From Geobacteraceae bacterium (lineage in GTDB: Bacteria > Desulfobacterota > Desulfuromonadia > Geobacterales > Geobacteraceae), in NCBI GenBank assembly GCA_025356035.1, contig JANXYN010000089.1, positions 1 to 45,075 on the forward strand: a DNA stretch of 45,075 bases. The letters run 5' to 3'. Below are positions 25,410 to 34,972 of this stretch, piece by piece. Position 1 is the first letter of the stretch. Each line of letters begins with the position of its first letter. The translations under genes were made by a program, and so were the position numbers. The notes under the pieces were generated by a model. That model saw only the letters and a program-made list of their open reading frames with translations. It searched no databases and was not told where the DNA came from.

Positions 25410-27323
25410 TTACTTGAGGCGGTTCAAGCGGTTTTTGTAGATGTAGTTGGTCCCCTGGAAGTAGGCGAGCATGTCGTCCACATAGCGCTCTTGCGGCTTG
25501 ATCGCCTGGACCTTGCCGTCCTGCCGGGAGAAGGTATACTCCCGCAGGTATTTTTGCGGGCCGATGACCACCAGCTGGTCGTCCTTGATAAATCCGAGCT
25601 TCTGATAGGTGGAGATGAACGCCCGTTGCTGGCTGGCATCGATCTTCAGAATATCTTTGCCGATGAACCGGCTCTGATAGCTGAAATTGAGCAGACCGAG
25701 GATGGTGGGGGCGATGTCGATCTGGCTCAACATGGTGTCAATCCGCTGGGGTTTCAGATGGGCCGGGGCGTAGACGAACAGAGGGATCTCATAGTTTTTT
25801 ACCGGCAGCTCGGTGTTGCCGGCGCTTCCGGCGCAGTGGTCGGCGACGATGACGATGATCGTGTCGTTGAACCAGGGCTGCTTGCGGGCTTCTTCCAGGA
25901 ATTTGCCAATGGCGTAATCGGCGTATTTAACCCCGCCGTTCCGGCCGCCGGTCAGGGAGGGGATGTTGATTTTCCCCTCGGGATAGGTGAATGGCCGGTG
26001 GTTGGAGGTGGTCATGACCATGCTGAAGAACGGCCGCCCCGCCTGATGGGACACTCCCCCTTCCTTGATCACCTTGCGGAACAGGTCTTCGTCGCATACC
26101 CCCCAGGCGTTGGCAAAGGTGATCTCGTCTTTGCTGAAATTCTGCCGGTCGACGATGCTGAAGCCGTTGCCGGCAAAAAAGGCGTTCATGTTGTCGAAAT
26201 AGCCGTAGCCGGCGTAGACGTAGCGGTTGTCATACCCCTTGTCGTGCATCACCGAACCCCAGGAGAAAAAATCGCCGTTGTTGGGGCGCTTGACGATGGA
26301 GGTGCCGGGGAGGGGGGGGATGGCGAGAGTGATCGCCTCCAGTCCTCGCACGGTCCGGGTGCCGGTGGCGTAAAGGTGGGTAAACAGCATCGATTCGCCG
26401 GCCAGTTTATCCAGGTTGGGGGTCAGCCCTTCTTTGCTGCCGAAGGTCCCCAGATATTGGGCGCTGAGACTCTCTTCCACAATCACGATGAGATTGAGCC
26501 GGTGTTCCGGCCCCGGGTTGGTGATGCTGCGGCGGATATCCTGCCGGTCGTCGCTGACAAAGTGGTTGTTCTTCTCGTGCAGCAACTCTTTGAGCCGGGC
26601 CAGGACCAGCTGGTCATCCTTGGCGACATAAAACTTCCGGTAGTCGAGTTCGTTGTTGCGGAAGGCGGCCATCAGGTCGTAGATGCCGTTGGAGGCGAGC
26701 TCGTTGGCATAGCTGTTGGAGGAAATCGTGGCATAGGAGAGGTCCACCAAGCCCAGGGAGAGGAGGGGGAGGACTGCGAAGATGCCGGCGGTTTTGAGCC
26801 GCTGCCGCAAGGTGCTGCGGCCGGTCAGGGCAAGGTCCAGATAGCGGCGCAGCGCGAAGAAAATCCCGGTGGCGAGCAGCAGCAGGCCGCCGAGGATCCA
26901 GTAGAGCGGATAGGATTCCTTGATGTTGCCGATCACCTCCCGGGTGTAAATGAGGTAATCGATGGCGATGAAGTTGAAGCGGGTGCCGAATTCGTCGAAG
27001 AACAGAAACTCGGCGGCAACGTCGAAGAGGAGGGCGTAGATGACGACAAAGGCCACCAGATATACCATCGGCTTCTGCCAGCGGCTGGTGAAGAGCCGCT
27101 CCGGCGCCAGGGTCAGATAGAGGGCAAAGGGGATGGCAAAATAACTGAAGGTCACGCAGTCGTAAAAGAGGCCGACCCCATAGATCTTCACTAATAGCAC
27201 CAGCGTCAGATCCATGCCGGGGAGTGCCTTGACCAGCAGGATGGTGCGGATGACGAAGGAAAAGACGAGCAGCATGGCGAACAGGATATAGAGCGCGCCG
27301 AATCGGTGTTTAAGCAATTGCAT
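25410..27323 (-). CDS. LtaS-like membrane sulfatase/phosphoglycerol transferase family protein
   Basis: 637 residues. Five N-terminal helices (to about residue 200) anchor an extracytoplasmic sulfatase-fold domain. Metal and nucleophile motifs are visible: VIVEESLSAQYLG, then TGTRTVRGLEA with the candidate threonine nucleophile, TSNHRPF, and VADHCAG. LtaS proteins make lipoteichoic acid in Gram-positives. In Gram-negatives relatives add phosphoglycerol or phosphoethanolamine to envelope glycans, which is the likely role here. GGAGAA precedes the ATG. Its upstream region carries the MITE-like element. Confidence 0.85.
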   Translation of the reverse strand: MQLLKHRFGALYILFAMLLVFSFVIRTILLVKALPGMDLTLVLLVKIYGVGLFYDCVTFSYFAIPFALYLTLAPERLFTSRWQKPMVYLVAFVVIYALLFDVAAEFLFFDEFGTRFNFIAIDYLIYTREVIGNIKESYPLYWILGGLLLLATGIFFALRRYLDLALTGRSTLRQRLKTAGIFAVLPLLSLGLVDLSYATISSNSYANELASNGIYDLMAAFRNNELDYRKFYVAKDDQLVLARLKELLHEKNNHFVSDDRQDIRRSITNPGPEHRLNLIVIVEESLSAQYLGTFGSKEGLTPNLDKLAGESMLFTHLYATGTRTVRGLEAITLAIPPLPGTSIVKRPNNGDFFSWGSVMHDKGYDNRYVYAGYGYFDNMNAFFAGNGFSIVDRQNFSKDEITFANAWGVCDEDLFRKVIKEGGVSHQAGRPFFSMVMTTSNHRPFTYPEGKINIPSLTGGRNGGVKYADYAIGKFLEEARKQPWFNDTIIVIVADHCAGSAGNTELPVKNYEIPLFVYAPAHLKPQRIDTMLSQIDIAPTILGLLNFSYQSRFIGKDILKIDASQQRAFISTYQKLGFIKDDQLVVIGPQKYLREYTFSRQDGKVQAIKPQERYVDDMLAYFQGTNYIYKNRLNRLK

Positions 27324-27344
27324 AGATAGGTTCTCCTTTGGCTT

Positions 27345-27488
27345 ACAGGCTGTTGAAAAACTACTGCGGAGGCCATCTGCTGCGTTGCGCGGTGCTCACT
27401 CCCTCGCCTATCTAATTGATATGTCTCGGGCGCTGCGCTCCGTGCGCCTTGCATCTGGCCTTCCTCGCTAAGTTTTTCAACAGCCTGT
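27345..27488. repeat. 144-bp MITE-like palindromic element
   Basis: Perfect 18-bp terminal inverted repeats: ACAGGCTGTTGAAAAACT at 27345-27362 and its complement at 27471-27488. The interior has shorter complementary blocks around TGCGTTGCGCGGTGCTCACTCC and no open frame. It lies between the sulfatase and hydrogenase operons. Its form is that of a non-autonomous transposon or extended REP element. Confidence 0.8.
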
Positions 27489-27657
27489 TAAAGGAAACAA
27501 TTTTACCCGAGCCGTCTGCTTAAGTCCAATAAATATCCCTGCTCCTTGGGGGGCACTGTCTTGGGGCGGAGAAGGGTTGCAAATGCGCAGGGAATGGGCG
27601 ATGCTGGGGTGGCAGTAAAGCTTGGTCTGCGGCAGGTCGCTTCCTGGTGCGGTGCAG

Positions 27658-28938
27658 TCAGCCGCGCAGCAGGTGGACCGAGCAGGAAATGCACGGGTCG
27701 TAGCTGCGGATCAGCCGTTCGATGCCGCGCTTGAGTGCTGGAGTGGCGAGGTTGGCATGGGCCGTGACATAGGCCCGGAGATCGGCTTCCAGCATGGCGA
27801 GGTTCTGGGAGGTGGGGGGGACCAGCCGGCAAGCCGCGACCCGGCCCGTCTCGTCCAGCTCGTAGCAGTGGAGCAGCAGCCCGCGTGGCGCCTCGGTAGC
27901 CCAGCTGGCTATCCCGGCAGGTAGTGCCCCTGGCACAAACGGAGCAGAGGCTTGCTGGTACTCATCGACGATGCGGACTGCTTCGTGGAAGCAGACGGCC
28001 AGCTCCACACACCTGGCGACAATGGCGTGCAGCCGGCGGGTGAAGGGGAGTTCGAAGCCCCCTTCCCTGAGCTTGGCGAGGATCTCGGTCGGAATCAGTC
28101 GGTGGTTGAGGTTGAGTCGGGCGAGGGGGCCGACCAGGTAGGTTGCACCACCGTCGGTCAGTCGCGCATGGAGCGCGGTTGAATAGCCGGCCTGAAATTC
28201 CTCGATGGCGTCCAGGCTCGCCGGGATGGCGAAGGTCTGGCCCCGGCTGGTGCGGAGCACCCCCGCAAACAGCGGGTATTCAGTGGGATGGCTGAGGGCA
28301 AGATAGGTACACTCCTGATCATCCTCCTCCTGGAAAGGGAAGGGGAGGGCAGTGGCCCACTGCAGGGCCTCCAGCGAACTCGTATAGCCAAGCTTGAGAG
28401 CTGGCGCAAGTGTGGTCAGGGCCTCGCGGGTGGGGGTGGCAGAGAATCCGCCGATCCGGATCGCTACCGGGTGGATCGGCCGGCCGCCGAGGAGGGCGAT
28501 GAGCTGGTCGGCACACAGTTTCAGAGTGAGACCGCGCTGCAGATGCTCCAGATAGCGGGGATCGCCCCAGGCGGAGGGGATTCCGTAAAAATCGGGCCCC
28601 ATCAGCAGAAACACGCTGACGGCGTGACTGCTGATCCATTCCGCCAGATAGATGAGTCGGCGCAGCCTTCTGGTCTCCGGGGGGATGCTGATCCCTCCGA
28701 GGCTTTCCAGAGCGAGGGCGGCGGTCAACTGGTATGCCACCGGGCAGATGCCGCAGATCCTGGCGGTAAAGTCGATGACGTCCTGGGGCGAGCGCCCCAC
28801 CAGCAGTGCCTCAAAAAAGCGGGGCACTTCGCGGACCTTCAGCTCGACCCTGGTGACGATCCCGTCTTTGAGCTCCACCGTGAAACCGGCCTCCCCTTCG
28901 ATGCGGGACAAACCCTCGACCCTAATCCGTCTGCTCAA
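27658..28938 (-). CDS. hydA: [NiFe] hydrogenase large (alpha) subunit, group 3b type
   Basis: 426 residues. Nickel ligands are present as RICGICP (C62, C65) and DPCISCSVH (C416, C419). Maturation proteases usually cut after this histidine, and only LLRG follows, an unusually short extension. It begins 17 bases inside the small-subunit gene and is last in an operon ordered beta, gamma, delta, alpha, as in Pyrococcus sulfhydrogenase. The complex is cytosolic and couples H2 to NAD(P)H. It could re-oxidise H2 evolved by the nitrogenase encoded nearby. Confidence 0.9.
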   Translation of the reverse strand: MSRRIRVEGLSRIEGEAGFTVELKDGIVTRVELKVREVPRFFEALLVGRSPQDVIDFTARICGICPVAYQLTAALALESLGGISIPPETRRLRRLIYLAEWISSHAVSVFLLMGPDFYGIPSAWGDPRYLEHLQRGLTLKLCADQLIALLGGRPIHPVAIRIGGFSATPTREALTTLAPALKLGYTSSLEALQWATALPFPFQEEDDQECTYLALSHPTEYPLFAGVLRTSRGQTFAIPASLDAIEEFQAGYSTALHARLTDGGATYLVGPLARLNLNHRLIPTEILAKLREGGFELPFTRRLHAIVARCVELAVCFHEAVRIVDEYQQASAPFVPGALPAGIASWATEAPRGLLLHCYELDETGRVAACRLVPPTSQNLAMLEADLRAYVTAHANLATPALKRGIERLIRSYDPCISCSVHLLRG

Positions 28939-29689
28939 GTTCTTCCCTCCGGTAGGCGTAACTGTTCATCCGGTCCAATAGCTCGGTGAAGCCCCGCTGG
29001 TCCATGCCAAGTTCGGCAAATCTGGCCCGCAGCGCTGGGATGTTCGAGTCTTCCCGCGGTCCGAAACAGCCGTAACAGGGGCGATCAAGGGCGGGGCAGA
29101 GGGCGTTGCACCCAGCCCGGGTCACCGGCCCGAGGCATGGCTCCTGCCTGTCGATGAGGAGACAAATAGTGCCATTCATCTTGCATTCGAGGCAGAGGCT
29201 GTAATCGGCGAAGTGCAAACGCCTCCCCACCAGTAGCGAGCCGAGCACCTCGACGATGGCACCGCTGGTGATTGGGCACCCCCACAGCTCAAAATCGACA
29301 AAGACGTGCTGCGAAACTGGGGTGGAGACGGAGAGTGCCTCGATCATCTCCGGGGCAGGGTAGACCCGCTCCTTGTAAGAGGCAAAACTGGCCCAGTTAC
29401 GGAGCGCCTGAATGCCGCCAGCGGTGGCGCAGGCGCCGATGGTGACCAGCATCCGCGCCGATTCCCTGATCGCGATCAGCTCCCGCAGCTGCCGGTCGGT
29501 GGAAACCGACCCTTCGACAAAGGCGATGTCGATCCCGCCCTTGAATTGCCGGTCGAGAACCTCGCGAAAATAGCTAAGGTCGAAGAGGCGGACCAGCTCC
29601 AGCAACTCCGGGCAATTAATGATGCTGAGCTGGCAGCCGTCGCAGGATGTGAGTTTAAAGACGCCGATGGTTGGTTTCGGTTTTGCCAT
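28922..29689 (-). CDS. hydD: [NiFe] hydrogenase small (delta) subunit
   Basis: 255 residues. TSCDGCQLS (C16, C19) starts the proximal Fe-S cluster, with GACATAGGIQ, GCPI, and later cysteine groups (CLECKMNGT, CLGP, CYGCFGP) for further clusters. No twin-arginine signal, so it is cytoplasmic. It starts directly after the gamma-subunit stop, with no gap. Confidence 0.9.
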   Translation of the reverse strand: MAKPKPTIGVFKLTSCDGCQLSIINCPELLELVRLFDLSYFREVLDRQFKGGIDIAFVEGSVSTDRQLRELIAIRESARMLVTIGACATAGGIQALRNWASFASYKERVYPAPEMIEALSVSTPVSQHVFVDFELWGCPITSGAIVEVLGSLLVGRRLHFADYSLCLECKMNGTICLLIDRQEPCLGPVTRAGCNALCPALDRPCYGCFGPREDSNIPALRARFAELGMDQRGFTELLDRMNSYAYRREELEQTD

Positions 29690-30523
29690 TCAGAGCTCCC
29701 TGACGCCGAGAAACTGGCGGATATCCTGATAGCGGAAGACCGGTCCGTCCTTGCAGACCAGTATAGGACCGAATATGCAGTGGCCGCAGATGCCGGTGCC
29801 GCAGTTCATGTGTCGCTCCAGGGCGACAAAGATCTTTTCCGGCGGCACTCCACGGCGGAGCAACTGCTGCGCTACCCCGGTCATCATGACTTCCGGCCCG
29901 CAAATAAAGGCTACCGCCGTCAAAGGGTCGAACCTGGTCGTCTCCAGGAGTTGACCGACTGTGCCGGTTGGGTCCCGCCAGTGTTCTTGAGGGTCGGCCC
30001 GGTCTACGGTGAGGAGGATGTCGAACACCTGGCGAAAGCGCGGGATTTCATTCCTGAAAAGGATCTCCTTGGGGGTCTTGGCGCCATAGAGAAGCAGAGG
30101 CCGCTTCCGGCAGCAGTTCCGGTGCGCCATCACATGTCGGATCACCGATCGGAGCGGCGCGATGCCAAGACCACCGGCGATGAGGAGAAGATCACACTCC
30201 TCGATCTCAGGCAACGGCCAGCCGTTACCGAACGGGCCCCTGATCCCGAGCCGATCTCCGCTTTTCAGCCGGGACAGGGCCGCGGTGACGTCACCGGCAA
30301 CCCGGATGGTGTGGGTCAGTTCGCGGTCGTCAGGGGCAGAACTGATCGAGATTGGCGCTTCGCCCAAGTAGGGAACCGCCAGCATGTTGAACTGGCCAGG
30401 AATGAAGCGGAGGAATCCCGTTTGTGCCTGGTCGGCGAAAACGATGCTCAGGGTGAAGGTGTCCTTGGTCTCCTGTTTCAGCCAGCTGATGACCCCTTGC
30501 CGGGGCAGGGTGCTATCGTTCAC
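29690..30523 (-). CDS. hydG: Hydrogenase gamma subunit, FAD/NAD(P)-binding oxidoreductase
   Basis: 277 residues in the ferredoxin-NADP reductase fold: FAD motif [12 protein letters not shown](P) motif [21 protein letters not shown], and a C-terminal [2Fe-2S] cluster [12 protein letters not shown]...C. It passes electrons between the hydrogenase and NAD(P)H. It overlaps the end of the beta-subunit gene by 11 bases. Confidence 0.9.
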   Translation of the reverse strand: MNDSTLPRQGVISWLKQETKDTFTLSIVFADQAQTGFLRFIPGQFNMLAVPYLGEAPISISSAPDDRELTHTIRVAGDVTAALSRLKSGDRLGIRGPFGNGWPLPEIEECDLLLIAGGLGIAPLRSVIRHVMAHRNCCRKRPLLLYGAKTPKEILFRNEIPRFRQVFDILLTVDRADPQEHWRDPTGTVGQLLETTRFDPLTAVAFICGPEVMMTGVAQQLLRRGVPPEKIFVALERHMNCGTGICGHCIFGPILVCKDGPVFRYQDIRQFLGVREL

Positions 30524-31508
30524 CGCGCAATCCCTCCAGTTCTACGGTGATGTCGATCCCGGTGGGGCACCAGGTCATGCAGCGGCCGCAGCCGACGCAG
30601 CCAAGCGCCCCGTACTGCTCAATCCAGTAAGCGAGTTTGTGCGCCATCCAGTGCCTAAACCGGGCCCGCCGTGAAGCGCGGAAGTTGCCCCCATGCACCC
30701 TGGCGAACTGCGGATTGAAACAGGAGTCCCAGACCATGAGCCGATCTCCCTCGCCGCTGCAAATGCCGGCCAGGCTGAGCGTGTCGCAACTGGTGGTGCA
30801 AAAGCAGGTGGGGCAGACCGTGGTACAGTTGCCGCAGGCCACACAGCGCTTTGCCACCTCTCCCCAGCGTGGGTGTTCCAGGTTGCGATAAATGATCTGC
30901 GGCAGATCTGCGAGGTAGACCTTTTTGCCGATGGCGCTTTGGCAGGCGTTGATGATGGCCGCTTTTTCGTCGAAGTGGGCCGCCGTCGGAGTTTGGAATG
31001 GCAGCCGGTCGAGAATTGTTGCGCCAAGCCGGCTGCCGGATTCGAGGAGGAGGCCGCTGGTCAACTCGGTCAGCAGGAGATCAAAGCCAGCGACCGGCTC
31101 TGGCCCGGTGCCGGTGGACGGACAAAAACAGTTCGGTTTCGGGCTGGCGCAGGTCAGGGCAACGATCAGGCACTCTTCCCGCAGTTCCCGGTAGGGGATG
31201 AAGGGGTGGTCAGCACCAAGAAAAACCCGGTCGTAGAGAGCAAGGGCGGCCAGGTCGCAGGCTTTGATGCCGAGCAGGGCGAGCGGCTTGGCAGGGCGGG
31301 GCGGCCGGCGCCAGGAAACTGAACTGCGCGCTTTAGCAAAACTGTAGAGAATCTGTTCCGGTGGGTTGAGGTAGCTTTTAAACGAGCCGTGGCCTTTGGT
31401 ATGGCGAAGGTCGGCAATGGCATAGCCGGCCAGTGCTTCCTGGAAGAGCTGGCTGACAGAGCTCGTGAGGAAAACGGCGGTAACATCGGTAATCTGCACT
31501 TCAGGCAT
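30513..31508 (-). CDS. hydB: Hydrogenase beta subunit, 4Fe-4S protein
   Basis: 331 residues. Two ferredoxin-type blocks are clear: [15 protein letters not shown] and [16 protein letters not shown] central region [12 protein letters not shown] is typical of sulfhydrogenase beta subunits. It is the first gene of the hydrogenase operon. The ribosome site is a weak GGGGGC. An A/T-rich stretch at 31580-31610 may hold the promoter. Confidence 0.88.
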   Translation of the reverse strand: MPEVQITDVTAVFLTSSVSQLFQEALAGYAIADLRHTKGHGSFKSYLNPPEQILYSFAKARSSVSWRRPPRPAKPLALLGIKACDLAALALYDRVFLGADHPFIPYRELREECLIVALTCASPKPNCFCPSTGTGPEPVAGFDLLLTELTSGLLLESGSRLGATILDRLPFQTPTAAHFDEKAAIINACQSAIGKKVYLADLPQIIYRNLEHPRWGEVAKRCVACGNCTTVCPTCFCTTSCDTLSLAGICSGEGDRLMVWDSCFNPQFARVHGGNFRASRRARFRHWMAHKLAYWIEQYGALGCVGCGRCMTWCPTGIDITVELEGLRGER

Positions 31509-31654
31509 GGGCGCCCCCGGATTTTTTTGCCAACGACATGAAACTGGCCGAAAGTCAGGTATAATGAAAAACGCGGGGTAAAATTAATTTTATTTTATCA
31601 CAACCGTGATGGTTTGCAGCTGCTGGCCGGAAATGCAGGGTCCGGGAGGGGCCG

Positions 31655-32590
31655 ATGAATCCTATTGAAGATTATCTGAGCAGGCAGTCACGGTGGTTTC
31701 TCCAGGTTTTCGGCATAGTGGCGGTGCTGATGCTCGGGCTGATCCATTATCTGACCGGGGTGTCGCCGTTTGTGATGTTTTATATGATGCCCATCGCTGT
31801 TGTCACCTGGTTTGCCGGGCCACGGGCCGGGGTAATGTTGCTGGCCCTGGCAGCTCTGGTATATCTGGCAGTCGAAGGCGGCGGTGGGGGCGCTCAACTT
31901 TCGTGGGCGTCTTTCTGGCATCCGGCATCGGAGTTGGCGGTAATGCTGCTGGTGACGCTGCTGCTGGCGCAGCTGAAAAGCGTCTGGGAGCAAGAAAAAC
32001 AGCTGGAACGGATTGACCAGGCAACCGGTGTGCTCCTTGAAGGGTACTTTGCGGAGTTGGCCAGCCTGGAGATTCAGCGGGCCGAGCGGTATGCCCATCC
32101 ATTCACCGTGGTCAGCATCGAGTTTTGTCCCCCCGGCAAACCTGGGTCGCGGGCCGGGATCGAGCTTTCCCAGGCGGGTTTGCTGGCCCAGACGATCCGC
32201 CAGCGCGTCAGAGCGACCGATATGCTGGCGCGCCTCAACGGCGGGAAGTTTGTTGTGCTGCTGCCAGAGACGGGCGAGGAAACCGCGGGGATTGTCCTGG
32301 GCAAGGTGCAAAAACAGCTGACCGAGCAAGTGCGACGGCAGGGCTGGCCGGTATTAATCAAAACCAGTGCTGTAACGTATCTGACGCCGCCGGTGTCGGT
32401 TGACGAACTGCTCAGCCGGGCCAAGATCAGTTCCCGGCAAACCGGGATCAAGCACGAAGTGGTGGGCTCAGCCGGCGGCACGGGATCAATTCCGGCTGCC
32501 GCAGGATCGCCTAAAAAAAAGGGAGTTGCCGGCTCTGATCGAGGAAGCGCTGCTGCCGCTGGTCCCTTGCCCTTTGTTCGGCGAAAATAG
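31655..32590 (+). CDS. Membrane protein with a degenerate GGDEF domain
   Basis: 311 residues. Four hydrophobic helices span about residues 15-105, then a GGDEF-fold domain starts near DQATGVLLEGYFAEL. The signature loop reads RLNGGKFVVLLPET, with GGKF in place of GGDEF, so catalytic acidic residues are missing and diguanylate cyclase activity is unlikely. An alanine-rich tail ends the protein. GGGAGG precedes the ATG, and a TATAAT at 31559 may be its -10. It could act as a receptor or scaffold. Confidence 0.78.
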   Translation: MNPIEDYLSRQSRWFLQVFGIVAVLMLGLIHYLTGVSPFVMFYMMPIAVVTWFAGPRAGVMLLALAALVYLAVEGGGGGAQLSWASFWHPASELAVMLLVTLLLAQLKSVWEQEKQLERIDQATGVLLEGYFAELASLEIQRAERYAHPFTVVSIEFCPPGKPGSRAGIELSQAGLLAQTIRQRVRATDMLARLNGGKFVVLLPETGEETAGIVLGKVQKQLTEQVRRQGWPVLIKTSAVTYLTPPVSVDELLSRAKISSRQTGIKHEVVGSAGGTGSIPAAAGSPKKKGVAGSDRGSAAAAGPLPFVRRK

Positions 32591-32619
32591 TTTTCATATC
32601 AATCAGCGTGGAGGTAGCC

Positions 32620-32955
32620 ATGCCAGAATTCGGGACCCCGTTTGCCGGCCTCGCCTTGGAGCGCAAACTTACCAATGAGGAACTGATCCGCGCCCTCCGC
32701 TTCATGGTGGCTGCCGAATATGAGGCGGTCCAGCTCTATACCCAGCTTGCCGAATCGACAGAAAACCAGCTGGTGCAGGAGGTATTGAAGGATATCGCCA
32801 ACGAGGAGCTGGTCCATGCCGGCGAATTCCTGCAACTACTCTATACCCTGGCGCCAGCCGAGGCGGAATTATATCTGGAGGGAGCGGCCGAGGTGCGGGA
32901 GATCAAGAAAAAAGTGGAAAAAAACGCCGGGGCCAGGCAGCGCAAGAAGCCGTAG
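32620..32955 (+). CDS. Ferritin-like protein of the encapsulated-ferritin (Flp) kind
   Basis: The start at 32620 follows GGAGG. 111 residues predicted to form two helices with AAEYEAVQLYTQLAEST and ANEELVHAGEFLQLL: the E...ExxH iron-binding pattern of half-ferritins. It resembles the small ferritin-like proteins found with encapsulin shells in Pyrococcus and Thermotoga. No encapsulin gene is visible here. A lysine-rich tail (KKKVEKN...RQRKKP) ends the protein. Strong terminator at 32988. Confidence 0.75.
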   Translation: MPEFGTPFAGLALERKLTNEELIRALRFMVAAEYEAVQLYTQLAESTENQLVQEVLKDIANEELVHAGEFLQLLYTLAPAEAELYLEGAAEVREIKKKVEKNAGARQRKKP

Positions 32956-32987
32956 CAGAACTTTTGCCCAGGAACTAGGCGTCTGGA

Positions 32988-33012
32988 GGGGCGGTCGGTG
33001 GACCGCCCTTTC
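32988..33012 (+). terminator. Intrinsic terminator after the ferritin-like gene
   Basis: GGGCGGTC-GGTG-GACCGCCC stem followed by TTTCC. It separates this gene from the ANTAR regulator. Confidence 0.8.
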
Positions 33013-33091
33013 CTATTGGAACAATTTATGCTGTAGTAAGGTTCCAGGTGGGGCAATTTAGGCCAAAATCGTAACTAAGGTGGTGATTTAA

Positions 33092-33655
33092 TTGAGAAGC
33101 GCACTGATCTGTGACGATGAGCCAGTAATCAGGATGAGCCTAAAAAACAGGCTGAAGGAGCTGGGGTTTGATGAAATTATCGAATGTGGCGATGGTGAGG
33201 CGGCCGTGCAGTTGGCGCTGAGCAAGGTGCCTGATCTGGCGGTCCTTGATGTATCAATGCCGAAGAAGGATGGGATTACCGCAGCCAGAGAGATCAGGGG
33301 AAAGCTGAAGATCCCGATCCTGCTCCTTACCGCCTGCTATGATCCGGAGACGGTGAAGCGGGCCAAAAGCGCCGGGATTGCGGCATTGTTAACCAAGCCG
33401 TTCCGCGACCAGGACCTCTGGCCCGCCATTGAGCTTGCCTTTGCCCATGCCGATGAGGTAGAGGGCCTCAAGGAGCAGGTGGAAGACCTCAAAGACACCA
33501 TTGAGAGCCGGAAGATCATCGACCGGGCCAAGCGAGTCCTGATGCAGAAGCATGGCCTGACCGAGCCGGAGGCGTTTCGTCGGCTGCAGAAGCTGGCCAT
33601 GGACAAGCGCAAGAGCATGCGGCAGATTGCCGAGGCAATCCTCCTGACAGAGTAG
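33092..33655 (+). CDS. gnfR: Response regulator with ANTAR RNA-binding domain, GnfR-like
   Basis: 187 residues from a TTG start with AAGGTGG upstream. The receiver domain has acidic DD at 8-9, phospho-acceptor D53 (LAVLDVSMPKKDG) and LLTKPF. After a coiled coil (EGLKEQVEDLKDTIES) comes an ANTAR domain: AKRVLMQKHGLTEPEAFRRL. ANTAR regulators bind paired hexaloop hairpins and prevent transcription termination. In Geobacter sulfurreducens GnfR controls nif genes this way. Its position next to nifH and the hairpins in the nifH and nifE leaders support the same role here. Confidence 0.85.
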   Translation: MRSALICDDEPVIRMSLKNRLKELGFDEIIECGDGEAAVQLALSKVPDLAVLDVSMPKKDGITAAREIRGKLKIPILLLTACYDPETVKRAKSAGIAALLTKPFRDQDLWPAIELAFAHADEVEGLKEQVEDLKDTIESRKIIDRAKRVLMQKHGLTEPEAFRRLQKLAMDKRKSMRQIAEAILLTE

Positions 33656-33773
33656 CGGATCATTCTAGGTAGCCGGCAAGGGTGTCTGATTAATTATTAG
33701 GCAATTGCTCCCCAAAGAGGCGGTTTGTTACGGTGGTGCGAATAAAAAGTCAACAAAATCAGAGTATTCCAGT

Positions 33774-33790
33774 TTGGCATGATCGGTGCT
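33774..33790 (+). promoter_or_regulatory. Sigma-54 promoter of nifH
   Basis: TTTGGCATGATCGGTGCTA has the GG-N10-GC spacing (GG 33776, GC 33788) and matches TGGCAY-N5-TTGCT except one position. Transcription should begin about 12 bases later. Confidence 0.8.
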
Positions 33791-33818
33791 AAAGACAAAG
33801 CAAGCATAAAAAATTAAA

Positions 33819-33863
33819 GAATACGTTGCGGTATTCACTTATAGCTAATTGGCAAAGGCGCCA
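33819..33863 (+). promoter_or_regulatory. Candidate ANTAR target: two hexaloop hairpins in the nifH leader
   Basis: Hairpin 1 (33819-33836) is GAATAC-GTTGCG-GTATTC, a 6-bp stem with a six-base loop that has G at position 4 but lacks A at position 1. Hairpin 2 (33850-33863) is TGGC-AAAGGC-GCCA with the A1/G4 hexaloop expected for ANTAR binding. Its 3' arm overlaps the 5' arm of the terminator at 33854, so forming it would block termination. Confidence 0.65.
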
Positions 33864-33891
33864 CCATTACACAAAATGGGGCGCCTTTTTT
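33854..33891 (+). terminator. Attenuator terminator upstream of nifH
   Basis: AAAGGCGCC...GGCGCCTTTTTT with an inner CCATT/AATGG stem. It lies 110 bases before the nifH start, so transcripts must read through it. Confidence 0.85.
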
Positions 33892-33908
33892 GTTGCCCCG
33901 TAAAAAAC

Positions 33909-34870
<962 letters not shown>

Positions 34871-34888
34871 ATTACTGAATGAGAATTC

Positions 34889-34952
34889 AGGAGCCAGAAT
34901 TCAGGAGCCAGGAGTTTTTATTCCGGCTTCTGACTCCTGACTTCTGACTCCT
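34889..34952 (+). repeat. 26-bp imperfect inverted repeat in the nifH-nifD gap
   Basis: Arms 34889-34914 and 34927-34952 pair at about 21 of 26 positions (built from AGGAGYCAG units), with a TTTTTATTCCGG loop. Each arm is itself a tandem of two AGGAGNCAG-type units. It could act as an mRNA-stability or partial-termination element. Confidence 0.7.
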
Positions 34953-34972
34953 CTAGAGATAAGGAGCATTTT

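Noticed and set aside
25491-27194. 567-codon open frame on the plus strand
   Set aside because: Exact antisense of the sulfatase gene; no ribosome site and a biased Val/Gly/Asp composition.
29306-30550. 414-codon plus-strand frame
   Set aside because: Antisense of hydrogenase gamma and delta genes, which have clear cofactor motifs.
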